Shown here in pieces: positions 1 through 8,135 of a DNA stretch of 64,000 nucleotides. The stretch spans positions 806,001-870,000 of the forward strand of contig NZ_JAKKCJ010000001.1 of NCBI RefSeq assembly GCF_021726515.1. The letters are read 5' to 3'. Within the stretch, counting starts at the first letter, position 1; each line of letters opens with the position of its first letter. This stretch comes from Vibrio sp. CK2-1. GTDB taxonomy: Bacteria; Pseudomonadota; Gammaproteobacteria; Enterobacterales; Vibrionaceae. The translations under genes and the position numbers were made by a program. The notes under the pieces are model-generated. The model saw only the letters and a list, made by a program, of their open reading frames with translations, did no database searches and was not told the origin of the DNA.

Positions 1-188
1 ATTAACCCAAGCACGTCGTGGTAATTAATACGACTTAAGACGGCTTGGTCACAGATTCATTGTATAGGTCGCACCGTTTGGTGCACTAGTACTCCTTCTT
101 TCAACTCCTTGTAATAAGGGAAAGAGTTGTATTAATCCTACCTACCCGAGCAACATTTCCCGGCCAGGAAATATGCTCGGTTTTTTTT
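1..188 (+). ncRNA. Candidate structured RNA, 5' end outside the window
   Basis: I see no convincing reading frame here, but there is strong folding potential on the plus strand. Arms at 7-12 and 43-48 (CCAAGC/GCTTGG) enclose a second helix at 15-19 and 30-34. A short hairpin lies at 71-84 (GCACC/GGTGC), arms AACTC/GAGTT flank 103-127, and the stretch ends in an intrinsic terminator at 146-188. Several consecutive helices ending in a terminator suit a small RNA or a long 3' UTR. I do not recognise the family, and the start lies at or before base 1. Confidence 0.35.
146..188 (+). terminator. Rho-independent terminator
   Basis: The 7-bp stem CCGAGCA (146-152)/TGCTCGG (174-180) contains an inner TTTCC/GGAAA stem and is followed directly by eight T residues (181-188). 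It ends a plus-strand transcript arriving from the left and faces the leftward gene at 225-596. Confidence 0.8.
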
Positions 189-224
189 GTCTTAATTTTG
201 GTGCAGGGTAGAAGTGAAAGAGAC

Positions 225-596
225 TTAGCAATTGGTTTGTTTTAGCAATTTCTCTTCTTTTGAGCCGACTTTATCCGTCCAAGTGAAAGTCATACGTTTG
301 CATTTAGCGACATGGTTCTTCACTGGGTAGTACTTAAAAATACCCGTCGTTGTGTGTACGCCATTGTTTTCTGTGTCTTTAATGATTTTAAAGCTTGGCG
401 AGCCATCATCTTCTGCCTCTACACCCGTAGTAATGTTATCAAAAGGATCATCAATCCAACCGTGGGCAAAAGCGATATTATCTGCTGCACGACTTGCACT
501 TGCTGGTACATCCGTAGCCATTAATTCATCTTTGTGATGGTAAACATATACGCCAGCGCCGATGATAAAAACGAGTCCGAGAAATTTTAGGTTCAT
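225..596 (-). CDS. Small membrane-anchored protein of unknown function (paralog A)
   Basis: This is a 123-residue protein that I do not recognise. Residues 1-20 form one hydrophobic segment (LKFLGLVFIIGAGVYVY), a signal anchor, followed by a soluble domain of about 100 residues. The domain carries a TTTGIFKYYP motif, a CKRMTFTW motif and a C-terminal LLKQTNC. The two cysteines, one in CKR and one at the C terminus, could pair in the periplasm. It is clearly homologous to the next upstream gene at 781-1137: both have GWI, TTG-x-F-x-Y-x-P, CKR-[MI]-TF-[TS]-W and LLKQ in the same order. A terminator-like hairpin separates the two, so each probably has its own promoter. The reading frame is intact and the ribosome site is weak. 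Confidence 0.7.
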   Translation of the reverse strand: MNLKFLGLVFIIGAGVYVYHHKDELMATDVPASASRAADNIAFAHGWIDDPFDNITTGVEAEDDGSPSFKIIKDTENNGVHTTTGIFKYYPVKNHVAKCKRMTFTWTDKVGSKEEKLLKQTNC

Positions 597-656
597 GATG
601 AGTAGTTCTTGATGAGAGATTAGATTGCTGAGGATTATAGTGTATTTTGGTAGATA

Positions 657-682
657 AAAACGAGGCTATGTTGGCCTCGTTT
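657..682 (-). terminator. Terminator between tandem paralogs
   Basis: The stem AAACGAGGC (658-666)/GCCTCGTTT (674-682) has a 7-nt loop and is followed on the minus strand by TTTTT (656-660), so it can end transcription from the gene at 781-1137. The same hairpin type and flanks recur at 1194-1226 downstream of ppsA. Confidence 0.7.
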
Positions 683-780
683 ATTTGATCTAGGGTAAGA
701 AAGTATCAAGTTTACCAAGTAGTGTTCGCTTTTTTGTTCAAACAACCATAGTCAACGAATGTTGTGTTTATTACATACGA

Positions 781-1137
781 TTAGGGCTGGCAGTCTTCTT
801 GCTTGAGTAGTTGATCTTCTGCAGCTCCCTTTTGATGACTCCAACTAAAGGTTATGCGCTTGCATTGTTGTACTGGGCCCATATCAGGAAAGTAGGTGAA
901 TTCACCAGTTGTGATATGTAAGCCATCAGATTCACTATCACTGATGAGCTTTAAGTTTGGGGCGTTTTGGGGATTGATATCTGAACCTATGGCTATCCAG
1001 CCTTGATCTAATGCAATACCGTACGCAGAGATAAAAGCCGACATCTTAAGGCGTGATTTATTGGCTTCCATTTTGCTATGAACAAAGTAGGCCACCACAA
1101 TGATGATCAAAATTATGCCGAGTCGTTTTTTATTCAT
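781..1137 (-). CDS. Small membrane-anchored protein of unknown function (paralog B)
   Basis: The 118-residue protein starts at the ATG at 1137. An upstream in-frame ATG at 1209 is unlikely because it would place non-hydrophobic residues ahead of the membrane segment and run into the terminator of ppsA. The N terminus (LGIILIIIVVAYFVH) is one membrane anchor. The rest is a soluble domain sharing GWI, TTGEFTYFP, CKRITFSW and LLKQEDC with the neighbour at 225-596. Together the two look like a tandem duplication. No enzymatic motif is visible. I do not recognise the family; a secreted or inner-membrane-tethered periplasmic domain is the best structural guess. Confidence 0.7.
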   Translation of the reverse strand: MNKKRLGIILIIIVVAYFVHSKMEANKSRLKMSAFISAYGIALDQGWIAIGSDINPQNAPNLKLISDSESDGLHITTGEFTYFPDMGPVQQCKRITFSWSHQKGAAEDQLLKQEDCQP

Positions 1138-1193
1138 GGGAATGTCTGTTTCAGAAGAGAAAATAATAGGTGAATTGTAATGTATTTTGATAG

Positions 1194-1226
1194 AAAAAAA
1201 CGAGATCATGATGACCTCGTTTTTTT
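1194..1226 (-). terminator. Terminator of ppsA
   Basis: The inverted repeat AAAAAAACGAG (1194-1204)/CTCGTTTTTTT (1216-1226) is a terminator in both directions. On the minus strand it lies just downstream of the ppsA stop codon. Its flanking bases resemble those of the hairpin at 657-682. Confidence 0.75.
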
Positions 1227-1254
1227 GATTTATAGCATGAAATGATCAGCTAGA

Positions 1255-3630
1255 TTAATTATTTGGCACTTTGGTTCCTAAATGTACCCAAGTTTCTAAA
1301 ACCGTATCTGGGTTTAAAGATACCGAATCGATGCCTTGTTCCATTAACCATTGAGCGAGATCATCGTGATCTGATGGACCTTGGCCGCAAATTCCCACGT
1401 ATTTTCCTGCCTTATTGGCCGCTTTAATCGCCATTGATAACATGGCTTTTACTGCGGCATTTCGCTCATCAAACATGTGAGCGATTTCGCCAGAATCTCT
1501 GTCTAACCCTAGTGTCAATTGGGTCATGTCGTTCGAACCAATGGAAAATCCATCAAAGTATTTTAGGAAGTCTTCCGCTAAAATTGCATTGGATGGAAGC
1601 TCACACATCATGATGACTTTTAAGCCATCTTCACCACGACGTAGATCGAACTTAGCCAGTAAATCAATCACCGAGGCCGCTTCGTTGGTCGTGCGCACAA
1701 ATGGGATCATGATTTCGACGTTCTTGAGTCCCATTTTATTGCGAACTCGTTTAATCGCCTCACATTCCAAAGCAAAGCAGTCTTGGAATTTCGGTGAGAT
1801 ATAACGAGAAGCGCCACGGAAACCAAGCATTGGGTTTTCTTCGGTCGGTTCAAAGTTAATGCCGCCCACTAGGTTACGATATTCATTGGATTTGAAATCG
1901 GACATACGCACAATCACGCGCTTAGGCCAGAATGCGGCGGCGAGGGTAGAAATACCTTCGGTGAGCTTCTCAATGTAAAACTCAACAGGGTTGGCGTAAC
2001 CAATAATACGTTGGTTAATTTCAGCTTTAAGTTCCGCCGATTGCTCATCGTAATTCAGTAGTGCTTTCGGGTGAATACCGATCATTTTATTAATGATGAA
2101 TTCGAGTCGAGCAAGGCCAACCCCTTCGTTTGGAATACACGCAAAATCGAAGGCGCGATCTGGGTTACCGACGTTCATCATTACTTTGAGTGGTAGGTCG
2201 GGTAGGTCACTCACTGAAGAACGTTTGATTTCGTAATCGAGTTCGCCTTCAAACACATAACCAGTTTCACCTTGGGCACATGAAACGGTTACCGTCTGAC
2301 CATCTTTTAGTTTGCTGGTGGCATCCCCACAACCGACAACCGCAGGAATACCGAGTTCACGTGCAATGATCGCCGCATGACAAGTTCGACCGCCACGGTT
2401 AGTGACAATGGCAGACGCTTTCTTCATCACCGGCTCCCAATCAGGATCGGTCATATCGGCCACTAATACATCGCCAGTTTGTACTTGATCCATTTGATCT
2501 AGGCTTTGCACTACGCGTACGACACCTGCGCCAATGCGTTGCCCAATTGCACGACCTTCAATCAAGTTTTGGCTATTTTCGTTTAATTGAAAACGCTCCA
2601 TGACTTGTTGATTATCACGAGATCGAACCGTTTCAGGGCGTGCTTGAACGATCAATAACTCACCGGTAATGCCATCTTTCGCCCACTCGATATCCATCGG
2701 GCGACCGTAGTGTTTTTCAATGATTAAGGCTTGTTTGGCCAGCTCTTGAATTTCATCATCGGTTAATGAGTATTGGCTGCGCTCTGCTGCATCGGTATCA
2801 ATGATTTCAACTTGGGTGCCGAGCTCTTTACCTTCGGCGTAAATCATCTTGATCAGTTTTGAACCAATCGTACGACGTACAACGGCAGGGTTGCCTGCTT
2901 GTAGAGTGGGTTTGTGAACGTAGAATTCGTCAGGGTTAACCGCGCCTTGTACGACCATTTCACCTAAGCCCCAAGATGAAGTAATGAAGACTACCTGATC
3001 AAAGCCCGATTCTGTATCTAGGGTAAACATGACGCCAGAGGCCGCTTTATCTGAACGCACCATGCGTTGAATACCTGCTGATAGTGCAACGCCTTTATGG
3101 TCAAAGCCTTGGTGTACACGATAGGAGATAGCCCGGTCATTAAATAGGGAAGCAAAAACATGTTTGGTGGCTTCGATAATCGCCTCAATGCCACGAACGT
3201 TTAAGAATGTTTCTTGTTGGCCAGCAAAAGAGGCATCAGGTAAATCTTCGGCGGTGGCGGAAGAGCGTACTGCGACAGAAAGCATGTCATCGCCATTACT
3301 GAGCTCTTGGTAGTAGTCACGAATATCGTTTTCAAGTTGAGGGGGAAGTGGCGCTTCAAGTACCCAGTTGCGGATGGTTTCACCGGCCAATTTAAGGGCA
3401 TTGACATCTTCAACATCGAGAGCATCTAACAGTTGATAGATTCGATCATTGAGTTGGTTGGTTTCTAGAAATTGATTAAAAGCAAAAGAGGTAGTGGCAA
3501 ATCCATTCGGCACTTTTACCCCAGCATTAGACAAGTTGGCTACCATCTCACCTAGAGATGCATTTTTACCCCCGACTTTATCAACATCATTCATTGATAA
3601 AGCATCGTACCAAACCACGTTTTGACCCAC
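1255..3630 (-). CDS. ppsA: Phosphoenolpyruvate synthase
   Basis: PpsA converts pyruvate, ATP and water to phosphoenolpyruvate, AMP and phosphate, the entry step of gluconeogenesis from pyruvate or lactate. The 791-residue length is full for the family. The N-terminal ATP-grasp pyruvate-binding domain begins with [11 protein letters not shown] (residues about 18-28). The swivelling phosphohistidine domain has [14 protein letters not shown] (about 412-425) with the catalytic His after Cys. The C-terminal TIM-barrel domain ends with CGQGPSDH (about 754-761), carrying the catalytic Cys. The ATG at 3630 follows a good AGGAGA ribosome site. A stem-loop lies directly upstream of that site, and ppsR is divergent, so the enzyme sits next to its own regulator as in E. 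coli. Confidence 0.97.
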   Translation of the reverse strand: MGQNVVWYDALSMNDVDKVGGKNASLGEMVANLSNAGVKVPNGFATTSFAFNQFLETNQLNDRIYQLLDALDVEDVNALKLAGETIRNWVLEAPLPPQLENDIRDYYQELSNGDDMLSVAVRSSATAEDLPDASFAGQQETFLNVRGIEAIIEATKHVFASLFNDRAISYRVHQGFDHKGVALSAGIQRMVRSDKAASGVMFTLDTESGFDQVVFITSSWGLGEMVVQGAVNPDEFYVHKPTLQAGNPAVVRRTIGSKLIKMIYAEGKELGTQVEIIDTDAAERSQYSLTDDEIQELAKQALIIEKHYGRPMDIEWAKDGITGELLIVQARPETVRSRDNQQVMERFQLNENSQNLIEGRAIGQRIGAGVVRVVQSLDQMDQVQTGDVLVADMTDPDWEPVMKKASAIVTNRGGRTCHAAIIARELGIPAVVGCGDATSKLKDGQTVTVSCAQGETGYVFEGELDYEIKRSSVSDLPDLPLKVMMNVGNPDRAFDFACIPNEGVGLARLEFIINKMIGIHPKALLNYDEQSAELKAEINQRIIGYANPVEFYIEKLTEGISTLAAAFWPKRVIVRMSDFKSNEYRNLVGGINFEPTEENPMLGFRGASRYISPKFQDCFALECEAIKRVRNKMGLKNVEIMIPFVRTTNEAASVIDLLAKFDLRRGEDGLKVIMMCELPSNAILAEDFLKYFDGFSIGSNDMTQLTLGLDRDSGEIAHMFDERNAAVKAMLSMAIKAANKAGKYVGICGQGPSDHDDLAQWLMEQGIDSVSLNPDTVLETWVHLGTKVPNN

Positions 3631-3636
3631 GGCGTA

Positions 3637-3676
3637 TCTCCTAGACTGTTTGTTTTGGATTGTTATAAAACAGTCT
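3637..3676 (-). promoter_or_regulatory. Stem-loop abutting the ppsA ribosome site
   Basis: On the minus strand the 9-bp arms AGACTGTTT/AAACAGTCT (3668-3676 and 3643-3651) form a hairpin. It ends exactly where the AGGAGA ribosome site (3637-3642) begins. Such a position could affect translation initiation or leader stability. I could not assign it to a known RNA element, and no U-tract follows, so it is not a terminator. Confidence 0.4.
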
Positions 3677-3947
3677 CAGTAAGCTATGTTGGTAACTTAC
3701 CTTGACTGGAAAAAGTTACTCTTATGCCTGTTATTTTTATCGTTCAGCATATTGTGCATGTCACTACGAATGATTACTCATCTCTCAGTTTTGAACCTAA
3801 GTTAAGCGTAAATGGAGAGACCACTTCACAATGAACCTTGCTTTGCTATACCTTATGAAAATATTTTGTGTAATTGTAGTTGTAAAAATTCACAAAAACT
3901 TAATTTTGCAAGTAACGTAAAAACTTAAACTTAGGAATCAATTGGTT

Positions 3948-4781
3948 ATGGATAATGAAGCAGATTTCAGATATGTTTTTTATGTTTCAGATGGGACTGC
4001 GATCACATCCGAAACTTTAGGGCATGCAGTATTAGGGCAGTTCCCACTGCAAATTTCACAGACTACCTTACCTTTTGTGGAAACTATTGAGCGTGCTGAA
4101 TACGTAAAAGGCTTGATTGAAGAAAAATATCAAGCAACGGGGCAAAAGCCTTTGGTGTTCTTCTCAATTGTCATTCCTGAAGTGAAAGCGATTATCGAAC
4201 AAGCGAATGCGCATTTTTATGATGTGCTAAGCGTCTTAGTCGAGCCGTTAAAGCAAGATTTAGGTTTAGAGCCTAGTCCACAATTACACCGTTCTCACAG
4301 TATTGAAAAAGATGCAGCCAGCTATCAAAACCGCATTGCTGCCGTGGAATACACGTTGGCGCATGATGATGGCGTATCGCTGAATAACCTCGATCAAGCA
4401 GATATCATTTTATTAGGCGTTTCTCGCTGCGGAAAAACCCCGACCAGCTTGTACCTGGCGATGCAATTTGGCATTCGTGCGGTCAATTATCCGTTTATTG
4501 AAGATGACATGGCTTCAATTAAATTACCCAAAGAAATCGAACCTTATCGCTTCAAAACTTTTGGACTAACAATTGATACTGAACGCCTAATGGCAATTCG
4601 CCACGAACGCTACGCCAATAGTGATTACGCCAGTCAGCAGCAATGTGAAAAAGAATTGAAACGTGTGGAATCTTTATTTCGCCGTGAAGCTATTCCTTAT
4701 CTCAATACCACTACCTTATCGGTCGAAGAAATCTCGACACGTTTATTGGAATTGAGTGGCTTGAAGCGCTCGATGTGGTAA
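3948..4781 (+). CDS. ppsR: PEP synthase regulatory protein (kinase/pyrophosphorylase)
   Basis: PpsR is the bifunctional DUF299 regulator that inactivates PEP synthase by ADP-dependent threonine phosphorylation and reactivates it by phosphate-dependent dephosphorylation. It has the P-loop GVSRCGKTPTS at residues about 155-165 and the N-terminal VSDGTAITSETLG typical of the family. Starting at ATG 3948 gives 277 residues, the E. coli length, and places AGGAA (3933-3937) at a normal distance. An in-frame TTG at 3942 is too close to that site. It is divergent from ppsA, its expected substrate. Confidence 0.95.
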   Translation: MDNEADFRYVFYVSDGTAITSETLGHAVLGQFPLQISQTTLPFVETIERAEYVKGLIEEKYQATGQKPLVFFSIVIPEVKAIIEQANAHFYDVLSVLVEPLKQDLGLEPSPQLHRSHSIEKDAASYQNRIAAVEYTLAHDDGVSLNNLDQADIILLGVSRCGKTPTSLYLAMQFGIRAVNYPFIEDDMASIKLPKEIEPYRFKTFGLTIDTERLMAIRHERYANSDYASQQQCEKELKRVESLFRREAIPYLNTTTLSVEEISTRLLELSGLKRSMW

Positions 4782-4795
4782 TTAGGGTAGGGATT

Positions 4796-5224
4796 ATGAT
4801 GAATATTTTATTTCAACCAACGGACGATTTAGCCTTCTCAGCCGAGATCACTTATCAAAATATGTTGCCGTATTACGAGAAGTATGGCGTTGAATGGCAG
4901 CAACAGCAGATAGTTGAGCAAGTTAAAAGTTTAGATAATTGGGACATAGTCGCAGAAGGTAAAATTATTGGAACATTTCGCTTAGCTTTTGAAGCAGATA
5001 GTTGTTATTTAAGAGATCTACAAGTCAGTTCTTCCTACCAAAATAAAGGGGTAGGTTCAGCGGTTTTGAAAGAAGTAGAACGATTAACGCTGCAATCTGA
5101 TATTCAAAAAGTGAAATTGAGAGTGTTTAAGGTGAGCCCTGCGTTTCATTTATATCGGCGTAGTGGCTTTGTTGTGGTAAAAGAAGACGATCGGTTTTTC
5201 TATATGGAAAAGCCGTTGGTTTAA
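4796..5224 (+). CDS. GNAT family N-acetyltransferase
   Basis: This single-domain acetyltransferase of about 142 residues should transfer an acetyl group from acetyl-CoA to an unknown amine. The acetyl-CoA pyrophosphate loop is visible as QNKGVGSAVL, after the beta-strand LRDLQVSSSY (residues about 71-80). The conserved hydrophobic strand KLRVFKVSPAFHLYRRSGF follows. The gene begins within 20 bases of the ppsR stop and may be co-transcribed. Two adjacent ATGs (4796, 4799) follow a GGGTAGGG purine stretch. A GTG at 4775 overlapping ppsR is in frame but lacks a ribosome site. The substrate cannot be deduced. Confidence 0.85.
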   Translation: MMNILFQPTDDLAFSAEITYQNMLPYYEKYGVEWQQQQIVEQVKSLDNWDIVAEGKIIGTFRLAFEADSCYLRDLQVSSSYQNKGVGSAVLKEVERLTLQSDIQKVKLRVFKVSPAFHLYRRSGFVVVKEDDRFFYMEKPLV

Positions 5225-5248
5225 ATTTTAATAAATTCGGAGAATGGA

Positions 5249-5845
5249 ATGCTCGTATATGGCGATTTGCAGTCGGGAAACTGCTTGAAAGTAAAACTAT
5301 TACTGTCATTTTTAAATATTCAACACGATTGGCAGCATATTAATATCCTCAATAAAGAGACTCAAACAAGTGAGTTTTTGTCACTCAATCCAAATGGAAA
5401 AATTCCAACCGTCGTTTTTGATAATGGCCAGGTGTTGTGTGAGTCTAACGCCATATTAAGCTATTTTTCTGAAGGAACACCGTACTTACCAACCGATAGA
5501 TACCAGAAAGCCAAAGTTTATGAGTGGCTTTTCTTTGAACAATATTCACATGAACCTTATATCGCTGTTGCACGGTTTATTCAAAAGTACCAAGGCATGC
5601 CAGAGCACAGGCTTGAAGAATATCAATCATTGCAATCTGGTGGTCACAAAGCCCTACAAATTATGGAACAGCAATTATCTCAATCTTCTTTCTTGGTTGG
5701 GAACAGCATCTCGATCGCCGATATTGCTTTGTATGCATACACCCATGTCGCTCATGAAGGTGGTTTTGAGTTAGCCAGTTACCCAAATATCGAGCGTTGG
5801 ATTGATGCTATCGCGAGCATGGAAGGTTATGTGGGGATGAGTTAG
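5249..5845 (+). CDS. Glutathione S-transferase family protein
   Basis: This 198-residue cytosolic protein has the two-domain GST layout. The N-terminal thioredoxin-like domain (about 1-78) includes NPNGKIPTV with the conserved cis-proline and the glutathione-contacting CESNAI motif. The C-terminal all-helical domain contains the N-capping pattern SISIADIALYAYTHVA, typical of bacterial beta-like GSTs. A probable catalytic Ser or Cys lies near LQSGNCLKVK at residues 7-16. The gene follows the acetyltransferase with a 24-nt gap and a GGAG ribosome site, so the two may be one transcript. Substrate specificity is unknown; detoxification or a bacterial isomerase role are both possible. Confidence 0.9.
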   Translation: MLVYGDLQSGNCLKVKLLLSFLNIQHDWQHINILNKETQTSEFLSLNPNGKIPTVVFDNGQVLCESNAILSYFSEGTPYLPTDRYQKAKVYEWLFFEQYSHEPYIAVARFIQKYQGMPEHRLEEYQSLQSGGHKALQIMEQQLSQSSFLVGNSISIADIALYAYTHVAHEGGFELASYPNIERWIDAIASMEGYVGMS

Positions 5846-5896
5846 TTCAGATTAGGTGAGGTTGTCGTTTATCTAATTACCTCCGTAAAAACAGCT

Positions 5897-5951
5897 CCTT
5901 CCCTTTACCTGTGATACCTACGTGATAGAAGAGCTGACAGCTAAGGGAAGG
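5897..5951. repeat. Inverted repeat downstream of the GST gene
   Basis: Nine-base arms CCTTCCCTT (5897-5905) and AAGGGAAGG (5943-5951) are separated by 37 bases. There is no U-tract, so it is a poor intrinsic terminator. It sits between housekeeping-type genes and the toxin-antitoxin pair and could mark an insertion boundary, but no second copy was noticed at the other end of the module. Confidence 0.35.
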
Positions 5952-6078
5952 GTTGCTGCTTGTAATTTAGGCATGCCTCGTACTTTCTATAACTTATAGG
6001 AATCAAAAAATACAACTAGTAATAGCCTAAAATAAGCTCTAAAATTAATACTTATTTAAGTGCTAAATTGGAGTGTGT

Positions 6079-6330
6079 ATGAGACAGGTTTTAGCTGATT
6101 GTTCGGCAAGTATTTCTGAACTAAAGAAAAATCCCACTGCATTGCTGAACGAAGCGGACGGCTCTGCTATTGCTATTTTAAATCATAATAAGCCTACTGC
6201 TTATCTTGTCCCTGCAGAAACGTATGAGTTTTTAATGGATATGCTTGATGACTATGAACTATCGAAATTAGTTGAAAGTCGCCGAGGTGATTTATCAGAG
6301 GCAGTGGAAGTCGATATTGATGACTTATAA
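6079..6330 (+). CDS. Type II antitoxin, Phd/YefM or StbD-like
   Basis: This 83-residue antitoxin should bind DNA through its N-terminal Phd/YefM fold and neutralise the RelE-type toxin encoded directly downstream. The family pattern is visible: a short N-terminal strand (RQVLADCSASISELKKNP), then LLNEADGSAIAILNHNKPTAYLVPAETYE-like strands, then an acidic, probably disordered C terminus (DLSEAVEVDIDDL) that would wrap the toxin. The start is ATG 6079 with GGAG at 6070-6073. A GTG at 6073 overlaps that ribosome site and is unlikely. The stop overlaps the toxin start, the usual coupled arrangement. Autoregulation of its own promoter is expected for the family. Confidence 0.85.
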   Translation: MRQVLADCSASISELKKNPTALLNEADGSAIAILNHNKPTAYLVPAETYEFLMDMLDDYELSKLVESRRGDLSEAVEVDIDDL

Positions 6331-6610
6331 GTTAAAGTTTTTACCTGTCGCCCAAAAAGAGTGGAAAAAGCTTGCTGCACCGATCCAAGCTCAATTCAAA
6401 AAAAAGTTAAAAGAACGCTTGGAAAATCCACATGTTCCTTCTGCTAAACTACGAGGTTATGATTATGTTTATAAGATCAAATTACGTACAGCAGGCTACC
6501 GTTTAGCTTATGAAGTCATTGATGATGAAATCGTTGTTTATGTTTTAGCGATTGGTAAGCGAGATAAGGATGCGGTCTATAAAAAGCTATCATCCAGGTT
6601 TACTAAATAA
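6320..6610 (+). CDS. Type II toxin, RelE/StbE family
   Basis: This 96-residue RelE-superfamily toxin is predicted to be a ribosome-dependent mRNA interferase. The RelE fold is recognisable from LKFLPVAQKEWKKL at the N terminus, the basic central helix (FKKKLKERLENP), the KLRGYDYVYKIKLR strand, the YRLAYEV strand with its catalytic-type Arg and Tyr, and the C-terminal AIGKRDKDAVYKKL. ATG 6320 overlaps the antitoxin stop by 11 bases. A longer start at 6272 would lie inside the antitoxin gene and is rejected. The toxin is intact. A second, unrelated module converges on it 73 bases downstream. Confidence 0.88.
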   Translation: MTYKLKFLPVAQKEWKKLAAPIQAQFKKKLKERLENPHVPSAKLRGYDYVYKIKLRTAGYRLAYEVIDDEIVVYVLAIGKRDKDAVYKKLSSRFTK

Positions 6611-6682
6611 TCTTCCTTGTCTAAAGGATTTAGTGATAGTTCTGGATCCTGCATCTTGAGGTCACTTGAGGATATACTCTTA

Positions 6683-6973
6683 TTAATAACCCTTTTTGAC
6701 ATCGCGATAAAAGTTTTCATGAGCCCCTAGTGCCATGAGTTCAAGAGTTACCGTTCCATCTTCATAGCTATAACCGAGTAAAGTTAGTTGTTTAACCATC
6801 TTGAATTTATATACTCGCAGGAATGATAGGTCACCTTTTTTCTGTTCGCCTAAATATGGATCTTTAAGAAGCTCACGAATGGCATTATCTAAGTCCACTT
6901 TTTGGTTTTTATGTAGTTTTTTGACCGCTTTTTTAAACGCTGGAGTTTGAAGAATGTTGGTGATTTTAGTCAA
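6683..6973 (-). CDS. RelE/ParE superfamily toxin
   Basis: This 96-residue protein ends the leftward toxin-antitoxin pair. FKKAVKKLHKNQKVDLDNAI is a basic helical hairpin as in RelE/ParE toxins. RVYKFKMVKQLTLLGYSYEDGTVTLELMALGAHENFYRDVKK gives the beta-sheet and the C-terminal helix. The conserved catalytic residues of RelE are not obvious, so it could poison ribosomes or gyrase, or act by another mechanism. The start codon is TTG at 6973, inside the end of the antitoxin gene, with GAGG about nine bases upstream. No usable ATG lies nearby. Translation is probably coupled to the antitoxin. Confidence 0.75.
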   Translation of the reverse strand: MTKITNILQTPAFKKAVKKLHKNQKVDLDNAIRELLKDPYLGEQKKGDLSFLRVYKFKMVKQLTLLGYSYEDGTVTLELMALGAHENFYRDVKKGY

Positions 6974-7187
6974 AAGTATAAGCCTCTAACTTACCCGCTT
7001 CTTTCTCTGCTTTTGCAATAATGGCTTGTTTTACAAATTCGTAAGGTAAGTCAGGGTTATCTTCCATCATTTCACCAATTTTAGCCCAATGCTCAATTTG
7101 CTTTGGTGTGGTGCGGTTTAGCGCTTTAGCCATGATGGCCGCTTTATCGAAAAGTTCTTGGTCAATACGTACGCTTGTAGTCGCCAT
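6966..7187 (-). CDS. ParD-like antitoxin
   Basis: This 73-residue antitoxin resembles the ParD-like family: MATTSVRIDQELFDKAAIMAKALNRT is a ribbon-helix-helix N terminus (beta strand with SVRID, then two helices). The second half (FVKQAIIAKAEKEAGKLEAYTFD) is a charged tail expected to bind the toxin. The ribosome site AAGGAAA precedes ATG 7187. The stop overlaps the TTG start of the toxin at 6973. As for related antitoxins, it probably binds its own promoter in the 180 bases between here and the permease gene at 7368. Confidence 0.8.
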   Translation of the reverse strand: MATTSVRIDQELFDKAAIMAKALNRTTPKQIEHWAKIGEMMEDNPDLPYEFVKQAIIAKAEKEAGKLEAYTFD

Positions 7188-7367
7188 GTGGTGTTTCCTT
7201 ATTTGGTTTATATATTGGTTTATTGTAGTAACTCGCTACAAATGCTGCAAGATGCTTCAGTTGTTGTTTATTCTACAAAACTGAAAAATTAACACCCACA
7301 TCCAAATCGCATTTAATGACGACTTAGGTATATAATCGCGGCTTGTTCCTTTTCCCGAATCGATTTT

Positions 7368-8135
7368 ATGCAAGCTCTTACTGATTTAGTCCTTCATTTA
7401 AAACCCGATGATCTCAGCACAATCCAGTTTTTTTCCTTAATTGGTTTAAGCGGTATGACGTCTATGCTCAATGTCATTATTGGAGTAGGCGGTGGGGCGA
7501 CGTTAATTGCATTTATGATCACTATGATGCCAGCGGCAGCGGTGATTCCGGTTCACGCCATCGTGCAACTCGGTTCGAATGCGGGGCGTGCGGTGTTGAT
7601 GCGTCGCCATATTCAAAAGCAATATTTAGGTTGGTTTTTTGTTGGTAGTGTCGTCGGGGCTGTGATTGGCGGTAACCTTGCTTTAAACCTGCCTACCAAG
7701 TATTTAGAACTCATTTTGGCGGTATTCATATTGATCAGCAGTTGGGTGCCTATCAAGTTGAGTTTGCAAGGAAAAAAAGGACTACTTGGCATTGGAGCGT
7801 TTACCGCCTTCTTGACTATGTTTGTTGGCGCAACGGGGCCATTTTTGATTGCCACGGTTAAGAATATTTTGCCTGATCGTCGTGAACTCGGCGCAACTAT
7901 GTCTTGTTTTATGTCGATTCAACATATTATCAAGGCAGTTATTTTTGGAATGTTGGGTTTTGCCTATCAGCAATGGATTGGCGTGATAGGGCTGATGATC
8001 CTAGTTGGCTTTTTCGGTACGTTTGTAGGTAAAAAGGTACTGGATAAGGTATCAAATCAGCACTTCCATGTTGTGCTGAAATTTGCATTAACCTTTATTG
8101 CGTTAAACCTTATTTGGAGCTTTTTTACTGCTTAA
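7368..8135 (+). CDS. TauE/SafE family membrane permease
   Basis: This 255-residue integral membrane protein has about eight hydrophobic segments. The family's repeated architecture is visible: an N-terminal GVGGGATLIAFMI and a second-half FVGATGPFLIATVKN that mirrors it. Members export sulfite, sulfoacetate or other organosulfur anions, but the substrate here is unknown. A TATAAT at 7331-7336 lies 32 bases upstream and is a likely -10 element. The 3' end overlaps the convergent PACE gene by four bases, so the two genes share no terminator. Confidence 0.85.
   Translation: MQALTDLVLHLKPDDLSTIQFFSLIGLSGMTSMLNVIIGVGGGATLIAFMITMMPAAAVIPVHAIVQLGSNAGRAVLMRRHIQKQYLGWFFVGSVVGAVIGGNLALNLPTKYLELILAVFILISSWVPIKLSLQGKKGLLGIGAFTAFLTMFVGATGPFLIATVKNILPDRRELGATMSCFMSIQHIIKAVIFGMLGFAYQQWIGVIGLMILVGFFGTFVGKKVLDKVSNQHFHVVLKFALTFIALNLIWSFFTA

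Noticed and set aside
5846..7367. Integron cassette attachment (attC/VCR) sites around the toxin-antitoxin modules
   Set aside because: Toxin-antitoxin genes in vibrios are often superintegron cassettes, but I found no attC-like core sites or cassette-type inverted repeats at the gene ends.
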